Position numbers and translations under genes: made by a program | Notes under the pieces: generated by a model | The model's input: only the letters and a program-made list of their open reading frames with translations | Databases searched by the model: none | Told to the model about the DNA's origin: nothing | Shown: positions 36,090 through 47,103 of the stretch, piece by piece | Position numbering within the stretch: position 1 is the stretch's first letter | Layout of the letters: each line of letters starts with the position of its first letter | DNA from: Sneathiella chungangensis | GTDB lineage: Bacteria > Pseudomonadota > Alphaproteobacteria > Sneathiellales > Sneathiellaceae | Reading direction: 5' to 3' | DNA: 64,000 nucleotides | Assembly: GCF_009882935.1 (NCBI RefSeq) | Contig: NZ_WTVA01000002.1 | Location: 186,001-250,000 of the forward strand

Positions 36090-37259
36090 ATGGCTGTCGT
36101 CGAATTCAAAGATGTGGATATTATTTTTGGCAGCAACCCGGCGCCGGCGCTTGCACTTCTCGACGGCGGCGCCGACCGGGAAAAAATTCTTGAGGAAACC
36201 GGGAATGTGCTGGGCGTCGCCGGTGCATCGCTTGCGGTGAATGCGGGCGAGATTTGCGTTCTAATGGGTTTGTCGGGCTCCGGGAAGTCGACATTGCTTC
36301 GGGCCGTTAATGGTCTCAACAAGGTATCGCGCGGCAAGGTGCTGATCGAACATGAAGGCCAGCAGTTAAACCTTCCCGACACGGATGCGTCGACCCTCCG
36401 TCATTTGCGGATGCACCGTATTTCAATGGTCTTTCAGCAATTTGCGTTGCTGCCCTGGAGAACGGTCGCCGAGAATGTGGGGTTCGGTCTGGAACTCCGG
36501 GGCGTCGGAAGACGTGAGAGACTGCGCATTGTTGAAGAAAAGCTCTCACTTGTCCAGCTTGACCAATGGAAGGACAAGTTCGTGCACGAACTTTCAGGCG
36601 GGATGCAACAGCGCGTCGGACTTGCCCGGGCGTTTGCCACGGATGCCGACATCCTGCTGATGGACGAGCCATTTTCGGCGCTTGATCCGCTGATCCGTAG
36701 CCGTCTCCAGGACGAACTTCTGCAGCTTCAGGAGAAAATGCACAAAACCATAATTTTCGTCAGTCATGATCTGGATGAGGCGCTGAAGATCGGCAACAAA
36801 ATCGCGATCATGGATCAGGCGCGGATTGTCCAGTATGACACGGCGGAAGAAATCGTCCGTAACCCGGCCAATGCCTATGTTTCCGATTTTGTCGGCCATA
36901 TGAATCCACTCAATGTTCTGAAAGGCCGGAGCCTGATGGCGCCGTTGGCAAAAATACCGAAAGAAGAGGGTGAACTTGTCCTTGATCGGACCGGCTGTTG
37001 GCGCATCCGCGTCGATAAAGACGGGAAGTTGTTGTCGGCCACGACCAACGGCAAACCCTCCGGCATCACCGGATTTGAGCCCGGCAATGGATTTGACGGT
37101 ATCGGGTATGATCAATATGTCACCGCGCCGCCTGATATCATGCTGAGGGACGTCATCGAGATCCGCCGCAAATCGGGGTCCCCGGTTTTGCTGGTTGAGA
37201 ATGGGACGCTAATCGGTATGATTGGCGACGACGAAATATTTGAGGGATTCCTCAACTAG
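36090..37259 (+). CDS. choV: Choline/betaine ABC transporter, ATPase
   Basis: A 389-residue ATPase with Walker A (GLSGSGKSTLL, residues 60-70), signature (LSGGMQQRVGLARA), Walker B (ILLMDEPFSALDP) and the H-loop in FVSHDLDEALK. The C-terminal 100 residues form a CBS-like regulatory domain, as in ProV-type ATPases. The first 45 residues before Walker A are longer than in short ATPases, matching ProV/ChoV. It completes the three-gene operon and is followed by a glutathione transferase gene 50 bases later. Confidence 0.92.
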   Translation: MAVVEFKDVDIIFGSNPAPALALLDGGADREKILEETGNVLGVAGASLAVNAGEICVLMGLSGSGKSTLLRAVNGLNKVSRGKVLIEHEGQQLNLPDTDASTLRHLRMHRISMVFQQFALLPWRTVAENVGFGLELRGVGRRERLRIVEEKLSLVQLDQWKDKFVHELSGGMQQRVGLARAFATDADILLMDEPFSALDPLIRSRLQDELLQLQEKMHKTIIFVSHDLDEALKIGNKIAIMDQARIVQYDTAEEIVRNPANAYVSDFVGHMNPLNVLKGRSLMAPLAKIPKEEGELVLDRTGCWRIRVDKDGKLLSATTNGKPSGITGFEPGNGFDGIGYDQYVTAPPDIMLRDVIEIRRKSGSPVLLVENGTLIGMIGDDEIFEGFLN

Positions 37260-37309
37260 CAGGAAGCTCATCTGATCCGGGGCGCAATACTGGATAAGGA
37301 CCATTATAA

Positions 37310-37942
37310 ATGAAGCTGTACGATTTTCCCGGCCCCCCAAGTCCGCGCCGTGTCAGAATTTTTCTGGCAGAAAAGGGCGTCGAGCTGGAGACTATCTCCA
37401 TCAATATCCGTGAAGGGGCGCAGTTTGCTAAGGATTTCAAGTCGATTAATCCGCATTGCACCATTCCCGTGCTCGAGCTTGACGATGGCAGCCATATTTC
37501 ATCTATCGACGCCATCAACCGGTATCTGGAGGAAAAATTCCCCGAGCCGCCGCTGTTCGGCCGGACGATCGAGGAGCGCGCGCATATCAACGATTGGTGC
37601 CACTATATCAACGTAAACGGCTTTATGGCGGTTGCGGAGGCACTTCGCAATTCAGCGCCAAGGCTCGCCGGGCGCGCCCTCACCGGTCCGCGGAATGTTG
37701 AGCAGATACCCGAACTTGCCGAGCGCGGACGCCAGCGGGTTCTCTATTTCTTCGAAGATCTCGACAATCAGTTAAACGGGCAGGATTTTGTCGTCGGCAC
37801 CAGCTATTCCGTCGCGGATATCGGTGCGATGGTCGTTGTCGATTTTGCGACCGGCATGGCGAAGGTCGAGATGCCGGATGGTCTTGACAATCTGAAGCGC
37901 TGGCATGCGGCGGTATCCGCGCGGCCGAGCGCCGGCGCTTAA
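37310..37942 (+). CDS. Glutathione S-transferase family protein
   Basis: A 210-residue cytoplasmic glutathione transferase. The N-terminal thioredoxin-like domain has FPGPPSPRRVRIFLAEKGV and HCTIPVLELDDGSHISSIDAI (cis-Pro and glutathione-binding residues); the helical C-terminal domain follows. It resembles the nu/beta-type or the dichloromethane dehalogenase-like group; the function is not clear. It lies 50 bases after choV in the same direction and could be cotranscribed, but no clear functional link to choline is known. Convergent with the methyltransferase gene. Confidence 0.87.
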   Translation: MKLYDFPGPPSPRRVRIFLAEKGVELETISINIREGAQFAKDFKSINPHCTIPVLELDDGSHISSIDAINRYLEEKFPEPPLFGRTIEERAHINDWCHYINVNGFMAVAEALRNSAPRLAGRALTGPRNVEQIPELAERGRQRVLYFFEDLDNQLNGQDFVVGTSYSVADIGAMVVVDFATGMAKVEMPDGLDNLKRWHAAVSARPSAGA

Positions 37943-37948
37943 AGCCTG

Positions 37949-38986
<1,038 letters not shown>

Positions 38987-39090
38987 CTTCTCATATCCGC
39001 CGGCTCAGTTACTTTTGTTGGTCATGGCACAGGGAACAGGTGGCCGCAATTCCAAAGCCGACATTTCCTGTTTCAAAGGAATTGAAGCGA

Positions 39091-39525
39091 TCAAGAATTA
39101 TCGGATCCCTCGTCTTCCTTTGGCGCGTCCGGTTTCTTCGTGGGACGAGCGCGGGGCTTCTTCGGGGGCTCGGCAGGTTTTGACGGACTTGACGACGTTT
39201 CAGCCACAATGATCACGTCATCAGCTTTTTCGCTGTCGGTCTCACGCGGTTGTTCCGGCGGCCAGGGGCCAATCGGAAATGGCTTTTCGTCGCTCTGATA
39301 GGAAAGGAACGCAACGAGCTGCCTATTATATTCCGCAAGCGCGCCGCCAAAGGACTGCAACTGTTCGAAGGGACTGCCGGTCAGAAGCGCCTTCACAAAC
39401 TGAATGATTGTAATAGCGAAGAGCACTATTCCGGCGACCCGATATATGATCCCGTACAGGATCAGATATATCAGCCTCGTCCAGGTCGTCTTTGATTTGA
39501 CATGGGTTTTTACGTCTTCTGTCAT
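39091..39525 (-). CDS. DUF4389-like membrane protein
   Basis: A 144-residue protein with a hydrophobic segment at about residues 17-50 (WTRLIYLILYGIIYRVAGIV and VLFAITIIQFVKALL) and a proline/charge-rich C-terminal tail (residues 90-144). It resembles the DUF4389 family. The tail, rich in K, P, E and D, is probably disordered and cytoplasmic. Function unknown. It lies between the methyltransferase and an isoprenylcysteine methyltransferase-like gene, all on the minus strand. Confidence 0.75.
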   Translation of the reverse strand: MTEDVKTHVKSKTTWTRLIYLILYGIIYRVAGIVLFAITIIQFVKALLTGSPFEQLQSFGGALAEYNRQLVAFLSYQSDEKPFPIGPWPPEQPRETDSEKADDVIIVAETSSSPSKPAEPPKKPRARPTKKPDAPKEDEGSDNS

Positions 39526-39588
39526 CTGCCGTGCCCCTTGCGATACTGTGTCTGTTTCGGTGGGAATTTCCGCTGCCAGACTGTTGTT

Positions 39589-40053
39589 CTACAGCCAGCG
39601 ACGGACCCGTGCCTTGTAGTCTAGATATTCCTTGCCGAACTTTTCTTCAAGGTAGGCTTCTTCCCGGGCGATAACATAGTACCGTATAAACAGCAGACAT
39701 AAGGGCAGAAAAAGGAGGGCAAGCCAGCTTCCGGCGGCGATGGCGACGCCCGCATAGACGACCGCCATGGCAACATAAATCGGGTTGCGGGAATATTTAT
39801 AAACTCCATCGGTGATGATCGTTGTCGTCGGCTTCCATGGCTCGACATTGGACCCCGCGGCTTTGTGTTTCAGTGCCGATATGATCAGGTAAATCAGGGA
39901 GATAATGGCAATCAGCCCGCCAATAATCGTCAAATAAGCGTTGGCAAGCCGACCCTCCGTCCAATCGGAATTCAGCAAAATCCCGGCAACCAGAAAGGCG
40001 AAAAAGCAAAGCGGCGGCGGAATGCGAACCCCGGCATGATCCTGTTTTGGCAT
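39589..40053 (-). CDS. Isoprenylcysteine carboxyl methyltransferase-family (ICMT/PEMT-like) protein
   Basis: A 154-residue membrane protein with four hydrophobic segments and the family motifs YKYSRNPIYVAM and REEAYLEEKFGKEYLDYKARVRRW. These resemble the SAM-binding region of ICMT and phospholipid methyltransferases. In bacteria most such proteins have unknown substrates; lipid or small thiol methylation is possible. The ATG at 40053 has GAGGTG upstream; an in-frame start at 40068 would add five residues. Confidence 0.85.
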   Translation of the reverse strand: MPKQDHAGVRIPPPLCFFAFLVAGILLNSDWTEGRLANAYLTIIGGLIAIISLIYLIISALKHKAAGSNVEPWKPTTTIITDGVYKYSRNPIYVAMAVVYAGVAIAAGSWLALLFLPLCLLFIRYYVIAREEAYLEEKFGKEYLDYKARVRRWL

Positions 40054-40128
40054 AAACACCTCATCCAAATTTGATCAATGATAACAGGAAAAAATGTCGT
40101 CGTCCGTGTCTGCCGTCACACCTCTCGG

Positions 40129-41316
40129 CTATCGCGGGACATTTGCCGCAAGATGGTCGATTGCGGCCTGCACGCCGCCTGTCCCGTGCGGAATGCCAAG
40201 GGCCTTGAAACTCATCTCGAGAGAGCTGAGGGTGCCCAAAAGCATCGGCGCATTGATATGCCCCATATGCGCGATCCGGAGCGCCTTTCCCGATAGACCG
40301 GCGATGCCGACACCGACGACGACATTGCATTTGTCGATACAATAGTCGTGGATGGCTTCAAGATTTTCCGGATGCGTTACCAATACGGTCGTTACGGAAT
40401 TCGACCGTTCCGCCGGATTTGTGATGTTGAACGTAAACTCGCCCTTTTCCGACCATTTTCCGACGGCGGCGCGGGTCGCTTCTGCCAGCAGCTTATGGCG
40501 CAGGAAAATCGCGTCCAGCCCTTCCTCGTTAATCATCTCGAAGGCTTTTTGCAGTCCGAAGAGTAAATGGACCGGTGGCGTACCTGAGTAATTACGGTAA
40601 TGTTCCGCCCCCTGACGGCTTGTCCAGTCCCAATAGGCGGTCCTGAGATTGGCGTTTTGATGACGTTCCATCGCTTTTTCATTCGCGATGACAAAACTCA
40701 CGCCGGGGGACATCATCAGGCCCTTCTGGCAGGCGGCGACGGTAACATCGACGCCCCATTCATCCATCCGGTAATCCATGGTGCCAAGACTTGCGATGGT
40801 GTCAACCATCAGCAATGCGTCGTGGCCCGCGTTGTCAATTGCCCGGCGGATCGCGGGGATGTCATTGACGACGCTTGACGCCGTGTCGATCTGGACGGTG
40901 AGGACAGCTTTGATATCACCACTTGTATCCGCCTTCAGCCGCGCCTCCAACGCCGCCGGATCAACTGCTTTCTGATAGCTTCCGGGCAAAATCTCCACAT
41001 CCAGCCCGAATGTCGCGCCCGCCTGCCCCCAGCCGACGGCAAAGAATCCGCTTTCCAGTACGAGGACTTTATCATCGCGGTTGAGCACGTTGGTCAGTGC
41101 CCCTTCCCAGGCGCCATGCCCGTTGGCGATGTAGATAAAGGGGTAGCCTTGCGTTTTGGTGATCATCCGGAGATCTTTCTTGATACCCGCAGTTACTTCT
41201 ACCAATTCGCCTTTGCGTATATCGACGGCAGGCCGATGCATGGCCGCCAAAACCTCATCGGGGACAGTCGTCGGACCAGGGATGCTTAAAAATTGGCGGC
41301 CGTTCTTGACACTCAT
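40129..41316 (-). CDS. Class V aminotransferase (alanine/serine/aspartate-glyoxylate type)
   Basis: A 395-residue PLP enzyme of the alanine-glyoxylate/serine-glyoxylate aminotransferase family. The PLP lysine is K198 in AACQKGLMMSPG, and D172 in MVDTIASLG binds the pyridine nitrogen. The start FLSIPGPTTVPDEVLAAMHR and the substrate-binding GHGAWEGALTNVL are typical. Serine-glyoxylate, aspartate-glyoxylate (as in the beta-hydroxyaspartate cycle) and purine-derived substrates are all possible; the local genes do not settle it. Confidence 0.86.
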   Translation of the reverse strand: MSVKNGRQFLSIPGPTTVPDEVLAAMHRPAVDIRKGELVEVTAGIKKDLRMITKTQGYPFIYIANGHGAWEGALTNVLNRDDKVLVLESGFFAVGWGQAGATFGLDVEILPGSYQKAVDPAALEARLKADTSGDIKAVLTVQIDTASSVVNDIPAIRRAIDNAGHDALLMVDTIASLGTMDYRMDEWGVDVTVAACQKGLMMSPGVSFVIANEKAMERHQNANLRTAYWDWTSRQGAEHYRNYSGTPPVHLLFGLQKAFEMINEEGLDAIFLRHKLLAEATRAAVGKWSEKGEFTFNITNPAERSNSVTTVLVTHPENLEAIHDYCIDKCNVVVGVGIAGLSGKALRIAHMGHINAPMLLGTLSSLEMSFKALGIPHGTGGVQAAIDHLAANVPR

Positions 41317-41403
41317 GACGGTAATTTCCTCAAAAAGATCACATAAGGAATAAGGGAGTTTATTCGCTTTAACGGGACAGGCAACGGGAAACTTGGCGCA
41401 TGA

Positions 41404-42669
41404 TCAACTGTCATTTCCCTCGCCCTTTCCGTCATCCTTCACGGTTTCCCGTGCAACGTTGCTGTAAAGCTGCTTGCTTGAGGAACCGAGGCTTCCCAGC
41501 GGCAAAAATTCTGCCTTTTTCTTGCCTGAAGGCCGCTGAATAACCCGGACCACGGTCACCATCGCGAGAATAAGGGTGCAGCCGATCACATAATAGAAAA
41601 GCCCGTTGGGTCCGACCTGGCCCATGATTTGCGAGGCAATAATCGGTCCGATACTGGCGCCCGTGCCATAGGCCAGCAGGAGGCCGGCGGACACCTGAAC
41701 AAGCCGATTCTGGTCCGCAAGATCGTTTACCTGGGCGGAAGACATCGGGTAGATGGTGTAACAGAAGCCGCCATAGATGAGGCAAAAGATAAACAGGGCA
41801 AGCACATGATGTCCCGTGGCCGCCCACAGGATTCCTCCGCTTGCAAGAGCCGCCGCGAGAGCCGAACCGATCAGAATGGTCCGTCGGTCGAATCGGTCCG
41901 ACAACCGGCCGACCGGGAACTGCAGCAACATGCCACCCAGCAGGATGCTGGCCATAAAGGTGGAGATCTGACCCAGACTGAGCCCGACAGAAGCGGCGAA
42001 TATAGGCCCCATACTGTTAATCGCCGAGTTCGCCAGCCCGGAAACAAGTGTGCCCGCGACGCCGACCGGCGAGATTCTGACGAGGTCACGGAATTTCATC
42101 CGCTCCGGCGCGGAGGGTTTTGGCGCCGTCGCCCGCGTCAGAAGAATAGGGACAAGCGCGACAGAGAAGATGATGGAGGCAACGGAAAAAAGCTGGAAGC
42201 TGTCGGGATTGGCAACGGTCAACAGGAACTGGCCCGATCCGGCGCCGAGGTAGTTGGTTATCATGTAAAGCGAGAGAACCTGCCCGCGGGTCGCGTTGGT
42301 GGACCGCTCGTTCAGCCAGCTTTCGACGATCATCACCATGCCGGCCATGCAGAATCCGGCAAGCGCGCGGAGAAAAAGCCAGGCGATCGGATTGATAATC
42401 AGCACATGGGCGAGGACGGCGACGGACATGAGGGAGGCGAAGGCCGCGAAGCTACGGATATGGCCGGCGCTTGCGACAACGCGCACGGCGTAAACGGCAC
42501 CCAGCAGCATGCCGATAAAGAAACCGGCCATGATCACGCCCGTGACTTCCGTCGAAAATCCTTCAAGCTTGCTGCGCAGGCCAAGCAGGGTTCCGAACAT
42601 GGCGTTGGCGACCATCAGGAAGCCATAGCTTGCAAGAAGTGACGCAACAGATTTAATCGAGTTCCACAT
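41404..42669 (-). CDS. MFS transporter, YcaD-like
   Basis: A 421-residue major facilitator with about 12 membrane segments (start MWNSIKSVASLLASYGFLM). The loop motif GRLSDRFDRRTIL is present between helices 8 and 9, and MVIVESWLNERSTNATRGQ is typical of the YcaD/MucK-like group. It follows the Bcr-type transporter by 2 bases, so the two are a translationally coupled pair. The C-terminal tail is charged and soluble (from about 380). Substrate unknown. Confidence 0.87.
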   Translation of the reverse strand: MWNSIKSVASLLASYGFLMVANAMFGTLLGLRSKLEGFSTEVTGVIMAGFFIGMLLGAVYAVRVVASAGHIRSFAAFASLMSVAVLAHVLIINPIAWLFLRALAGFCMAGMVMIVESWLNERSTNATRGQVLSLYMITNYLGAGSGQFLLTVANPDSFQLFSVASIIFSVALVPILLTRATAPKPSAPERMKFRDLVRISPVGVAGTLVSGLANSAINSMGPIFAASVGLSLGQISTFMASILLGGMLLQFPVGRLSDRFDRRTILIGSALAAALASGGILWAATGHHVLALFIFCLIYGGFCYTIYPMSSAQVNDLADQNRLVQVSAGLLLAYGTGASIGPIIASQIMGQVGPNGLFYYVIGCTLILAMVTVVRVIQRPSGKKKAEFLPLGSLGSSSKQLYSNVARETVKDDGKGEGNDS

Positions 42670-42671
42670 GA

Positions 42672-43892
42672 TCAGCCGGAATGCGGAGGCTGGTGGGAGG
42701 TTTTCACGGTCCAGATCATGGCCGCGAGCGATAGCCCGCCAAGAACCGCAAAACTGGCGACAAGAGGCAAGACGGTGCCGTCATAAAGCTGTGCGATCAG
42801 TGTGCCCAATCCCATTGACACGAAAGTCGTAATCGATCCGATGACAGCGGCGGCCACGCCGGCAATATGCCCGAGCGGCTCCATCGCCATGGCATTGAAA
42901 TTTCCGAACAGAATACCGATGCAGAAAAAGGTCACCATAAAAAAAGCCACGAGCGTCGAAAGCGGCGGATGGCCGTCATGAATATAGGTATAAATGACAA
43001 ACAGCCCCGATAAAAGGGTCAGTGCGACCAGCGCGTAATAGGAAAGTTTCCGCATGCCGAAACGCATGACGAGACGGGCGTTGACAAACGAAGCCGTGCC
43101 GAGTGCGAGCGCGAGTACGCCGAAATAAACCGCGAACATCTCGCCGACCCCGTATTGATCCTGGAATATCTGTTGGGACATCGTCAGGTAGCCGAGGAAG
43201 GCGCTGAAAATAAATCCGCCGACGAGCGTGTATCCGAAGGCCGCGCGTGTGCCGACGACTTCCTTGACCGCAAGCCAAATCCGGCGAAGCGAGAGCGGCG
43301 CGCGCTTTTCCGGAGGAAGAGTTTCGACCTGGCGAAGGGCGAACCAAGTAAGGGTCGCCAGACCAAGAAGGAGCAGGACAACAAAAATTGCCCGCCATTC
43401 GGCAAAAATCAGGATGACTTGGCCGAGCGCCGGCGCCAGCACCGGCACCAGAATGAAGACTGTCATGACCAGCGAGACGAAGCGCGCCATCTCGCGGCCC
43501 TCGTATTGGTCGCGGATAAGCGCGAGCGAGACAATTCTCGGCGATGCCACACCGAGCCCCTGCAACAACCGCCCGATCAGCATGACCGTGAAGTTTGTTG
43601 CGAAGATCGACAGCAGGCAGCCGAGCAGAAAAAGCCCGAAGCCGAAGTAAATCGCGGGCTTTCTCCCCGTGCTGTCGGAAATCGGACCGTAGAAGAGCTG
43701 TCCGATCGCAAGTCCGAGAAAAACCGCGGCGATCACATATTGACGGTCATTCGGATTTGCCGCCTTCAGGTCCCGGCTGATGTCGAACAGGGCCGGCAAC
43801 ATGACGTCGATGGACAGGGCCACCATTGATATCATCAATGCCAGCAGGATAATCTGCTCGACAAATCCAAGTTTTGCGGAAGGCGCGGACAA
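42672..43892 (-). CDS. Bcr/CflA-family multidrug-type MFS exporter
   Basis: A 406-residue major facilitator of the drug:H+ antiporter-1 type. YGPISDSTGRKPAIYFGFGL is the loop 2-3 signature, with LPALFDISRDL in the first loop. Helix 4 carries GRLLQGLGVASPRIVSLALI and the motif C region in helix 5 is VFILVPVLAPALG, resembling bicyclomycin/chloramphenicol exporters. The start is TTG at 43892 (MSAPSAKLG); the first helix needs this N-terminus, and GGAG lies about 12 bases upstream. Likely an efflux pump. Confidence 0.87.
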   Translation of the reverse strand: MSAPSAKLGFVEQIILLALMISMVALSIDVMLPALFDISRDLKAANPNDRQYVIAAVFLGLAIGQLFYGPISDSTGRKPAIYFGFGLFLLGCLLSIFATNFTVMLIGRLLQGLGVASPRIVSLALIRDQYEGREMARFVSLVMTVFILVPVLAPALGQVILIFAEWRAIFVVLLLLGLATLTWFALRQVETLPPEKRAPLSLRRIWLAVKEVVGTRAAFGYTLVGGFIFSAFLGYLTMSQQIFQDQYGVGEMFAVYFGVLALALGTASFVNARLVMRFGMRKLSYYALVALTLLSGLFVIYTYIHDGHPPLSTLVAFFMVTFFCIGILFGNFNAMAMEPLGHIAGVAAAVIGSITTFVSMGLGTLIAQLYDGTVLPLVASFAVLGGLSLAAMIWTVKTSHQPPHSG

Positions 43893-44059
43893 TTTTCAAC
43901 GAAGCTCCGTGTTGCAAGGCGGCATCTGGGTAATTAATTGGCGGTAAGGCGAAGGGCTGTCTGAATGAAGGCCGTCTGCCGCTCGATGACACCCACTATA
44001 GTCTATTTTTTTTGAGCCTGAACAGACTGTTTTTAGTCAAACAGCCGTACCGCCGCAAA

Positions 44060-44599
44060 TTATCCGGCCGGTCTGCCCATCGCCTCCTGCAACCGGAGAA
44101 ATGTCAAATCATCCCAGTAGCTTGAACCGTAGGTGGCAACGAGGTCGCGATTCTCGGACTGACGCAGCTTATGGCCGGTTTCGACGCCCAATGCGTTGAC
44201 ATAGGCGTCATTCGCGACGATGAACTGCGTTTTATAGGGAAACAGAAAATAACCTTCCTGCTTTTCCAGCTGTTCGCGCGCCTCGCCATAATTCCGGCAC
44301 CAGATGTTCAGAAGGCCGTGACATTTGACGCTGTACCAGATATCACCCATATCCTCGCCGATCTGGGCGGATCCGCCAAGCACATAGCGGGCATGCTGCC
44401 AGTCTTTGAAGCCAGCCGTTCGTGCAACGCTTTTGAGGGCATCTTTCAGCTTGTACGGAGGATCGGTCCGGGTCGTGGAACTCAGTATCTTGAGCGCATT
44501 CGGTTGTTGCTGATCCGCCGCTTTCAAGAGAATGCGGCTGCGGATCTTAAGCTCGGCAAGCGATCGACGGGCCAGGGGATTATTCTTCGGGATCGACAT
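44060..44599 (-). CDS. Protein of unknown function, 179 aa
   Basis: A 179-residue soluble protein that I do not recognise. The N-terminal part is basic and helical (SLAELKIRSRILLKA); the C-terminal part has tryptophan/tyrosine-rich segments such as GDIWYSVKCHGLLNIWCRNY. The middle ARTAGFKDWQHARYVLGG looks like a DNA- or protein-binding helix pair. No signal peptide or membrane span. The ATG has AGGAG upstream, so it is probably a real gene. It lies alone between the drug exporter and a divergent MFS gene. Confidence 0.65.
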   Translation of the reverse strand: MSIPKNNPLARRSLAELKIRSRILLKAADQQQPNALKILSSTTRTDPPYKLKDALKSVARTAGFKDWQHARYVLGGSAQIGEDMGDIWYSVKCHGLLNIWCRNYGEAREQLEKQEGYFLFPYKTQFIVANDAYVNALGVETGHKLRQSENRDLVATYGSSYWDDLTFLRLQEAMGRPAG

Positions 44600-44871
44600 A
44601 TCGTAACTCCTAAGTTTTTTCCGGCATCCCGCGAAGCCAAACTAGAAAGTTAAATATGTGCCTCTAACATCGTTTTATCGAGGTGACGTCATCTTGAGCG
44701 GGCAGGCGCCCCCGAAGCACCTGGGTGCAATATACAAAGTCGTTTCAGGGAGTCAATTAAAGAGATCGTTCACTGCCTTGCTTTTCCATTTCGTTTGCCG
44801 CGAATGATGGAGTAAGCTTTTCTCATGCTGACGGGAAATTCCGAATTTCAGAAAAATAACAAGGAAACAGC

Positions 44872-46239
44872 ATGGTCAGATTGGAACAAAAAGGGCCGCC
44901 TCATGGCCTTGATGTGCTTCTCGCACGCACCCCATTCTTCTATGGCTGGGCGGTTGTTGCAATTGTCTTTATCACCATGGGGATCGGGGTCAATGTCCGC
45001 ACCTCGTTCTCGCTGTTGTTTCCGGCGATCCTGAATGAATATGGATGGGACCGCGCGACGACGGCGGCCGCTTTCTCGGTCGGCTTCGCGATGGCAGCAG
45101 TACTGGCGCCGGTCGTTGGCAAACTTCTGGAGTTTGTCGCGCCGAGATTTCTCCTATCCATCTCGGCGATAACAGTGAGCCTCGGTCTCCTTCTCTCCAC
45201 CATTGCCATCGAGCCCTGGCATTTCTACCTGACGCTTGGCGTTCTTATGGTGGGCACAGGTATCGTTCTGACCTACGTGGGGCAGTCGATGTTCTTGCCC
45301 AACTGGTTCCAGCGGCGGCGCGGTCTTGCGGTGGGCGTGGCGTTTTCGGGTGTCGGGATCGGGTCGATGATTCTGATGCCGTTAATCCAGGAAACGATTT
45401 CCGCCGACGGCTGGCGCGATGCCTGCTGGCTGATGGCGGGCTTACTGTTGATTATCGTGCTGCCCCTTAATTTTTTCCTGCAGCGCAAGCAGCCTTCCGA
45501 TATCGGTCTTTATCCGGACGGGGATGCCGCGCCGGACAAGGAAAAAACACAGGCCCAGCAAGCAGCGGCCGATCCCGTTGTCGACCATAACTGGGTTAGC
45601 ACGGACTGGACGTTGTTAAAGGCTATCAAAACGGCGACCTTCTGGTGGCTGGCGCTCGCATGCTCTACGGCCCTCTATGTCTGGTACGCCGTTCAGGTTC
45701 ATCAGACGAAATATCTGATCGAGATCGGGTTTTCCGAACTGGAGGCTGCGTCGGCGCTTGGATTGGTGGGGTTCGCTGGCGTGCTCGGACAGATATACCT
45801 CGGCAACCTCTCCGACCGGATTGGCAGGGAGTGGGTCTGGACAATTTCAACGGCCGGCTTCCTACTGAGCTGCATCCTCCTGCTGGTTATGGAGCATGTC
45901 CCGAGTGCGGTCATGATGTATGCCATGGTCATTCTTCAGGGTGGGCTCGGTTATGGCGTGGCAACGGTTTACGGATCAATGCCCGCCGATCTCTTTCAGG
46001 GGCGCGGCTATGGGATTATCTTTGGGACGATCAGCACCCTTGCCCTTATCGGCGGCGCCGTCGGGCCGTGGCTCACCGGCTTTTTTTACGACGAAGCCGG
46101 AAATTATCATCTGGCCTTTTACGTTATTATCGGAATGTCGGTCCTTTCAATATTGTCCGTCTGGTTTGCCGCCCCGCGCAAGCGGCGGCTGGTCGCCGGG
46201 CAGGCGCAAAAACGTGCCGCCAAAGCGATGGCTGGCTAA
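44872..46239 (+). CDS. MFS transporter, oxalate/formate-antiporter or monocarboxylate-like
   Basis: A 455-residue major facilitator with about 12 membrane segments. It resembles the OFA/MCT group: FYGWAVVAIVFITMGIG in helix 1, then the signature NWFQRRRGLAVGVAFSG after helix 4 and GNLSDRIGREWVW in the loop before the C-terminal half. Substrates of this group are monocarboxylates and dicarboxylates. The next gene, an SDR, begins 26 bases later. The ATG at 44872 follows AAGGAAAC. Confidence 0.88.
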   Translation: MVRLEQKGPPHGLDVLLARTPFFYGWAVVAIVFITMGIGVNVRTSFSLLFPAILNEYGWDRATTAAAFSVGFAMAAVLAPVVGKLLEFVAPRFLLSISAITVSLGLLLSTIAIEPWHFYLTLGVLMVGTGIVLTYVGQSMFLPNWFQRRRGLAVGVAFSGVGIGSMILMPLIQETISADGWRDACWLMAGLLLIIVLPLNFFLQRKQPSDIGLYPDGDAAPDKEKTQAQQAAADPVVDHNWVSTDWTLLKAIKTATFWWLALACSTALYVWYAVQVHQTKYLIEIGFSELEAASALGLVGFAGVLGQIYLGNLSDRIGREWVWTISTAGFLLSCILLLVMEHVPSAVMMYAMVILQGGLGYGVATVYGSMPADLFQGRGYGIIFGTISTLALIGGAVGPWLTGFFYDEAGNYHLAFYVIIGMSVLSILSVWFAAPRKRRLVAGQAQKRAAKAMAG

Positions 46240-46265
46240 AAAAACGGGTGTGGATGGAATAGGGA

Positions 46266-47024
46266 ATGGTTGAAAAACGAAAGATTGCGCTGGTAACGGG
46301 AGCGGGCGCTGGCATTGGCCGGGCGGTGTCTTTGAGGCTTCTCAAGAACGGATATAACGTTGCTCTCGCCGGACGGAACCTTAAAACGCTTCAGGAAACC
46401 CTCGACCTCGCAGGTGCCAAGGCGGCAAACGGTCTGGTCGTGCCCACGGATGTGTCTGTACCGGCCGAAGTCGACGCCCTGTTTCAGGCGGTAAAGGAAA
46501 AATTCGGGCGGCTGGACCTGTTGTTCAACAACGCGGGATTGGGCGCGCCGCCGGTAACGCCGGACGAACTTTCCGTCGATGTCTGGCAGAATGTCGTGAA
46601 TACGAACTTGAATGGTTCTTTTTATTGCGCGCGGGCAGCCTTCGGCATGATGCGCAGCCAGACGCCGATGGGCGGACGGATTATCAATAACGGCTCTATT
46701 TCGGCCCATGTCCCGCGGCCATACAGCGTTGCCTATACCTCGACGAAGCATGCCATTACCGGGCTGACGAAATGCCTGTCGCTCGACGGACGCCCGTTTG
46801 ATATCGCCTGCGGTCAAATTGACATCGGCAATGCGGAAACGCCGATGACGGCCGTCATCAAGAAAGGCGTGCCGCAGGCCGACCTGACGATGGCGCCGGA
46901 ACCTGTGATGGATGTGGAAAATGTCGCGTCGGCCATCCTGTATATGGATAGCCTCTCTCTGGATGCGAATGTTCAGTTCATGACAATCATGGCGACAAAG
47001 ATGCCCTTTATCGGGAGAGGGTAG
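46266..47024 (+). CDS. Short-chain dehydrogenase/reductase
   Basis: A 252-residue SDR with the cofactor motif TGAGAGIG (residues 11-18), the NNAG motif (88-91) and the catalytic S-Y-K (Y157 and K161 in YTSTK). R37 after the second strand (AGRN) favours NADP(H). The C-terminal 60 residues set substrate choice; nothing indicates which alcohol or ketone. It follows the MFS transporter by 26 bases, so the pair may import and oxidise or reduce the same compound. Confidence 0.9.
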   Translation: MVEKRKIALVTGAGAGIGRAVSLRLLKNGYNVALAGRNLKTLQETLDLAGAKAANGLVVPTDVSVPAEVDALFQAVKEKFGRLDLLFNNAGLGAPPVTPDELSVDVWQNVVNTNLNGSFYCARAAFGMMRSQTPMGGRIINNGSISAHVPRPYSVAYTSTKHAITGLTKCLSLDGRPFDIACGQIDIGNAETPMTAVIKKGVPQADLTMAPEPVMDVENVASAILYMDSLSLDANVQFMTIMATKMPFIGRG

Positions 47025-47103
47025 CAGACCCTTTGAAATAGCGAATTCGTACCTATATTAAACCGATCGTTCCAAATTAAATCTGAAGGAAAGACAGGTT
47101 CCC

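Noticed and set aside
41629-42642. Long plus-strand open frame of 337 codons
   Set aside because: It is exactly antisense to the MFS gene at 41404-42669 and its composition (many H, Q, R, D) is typical of a shadow frame.
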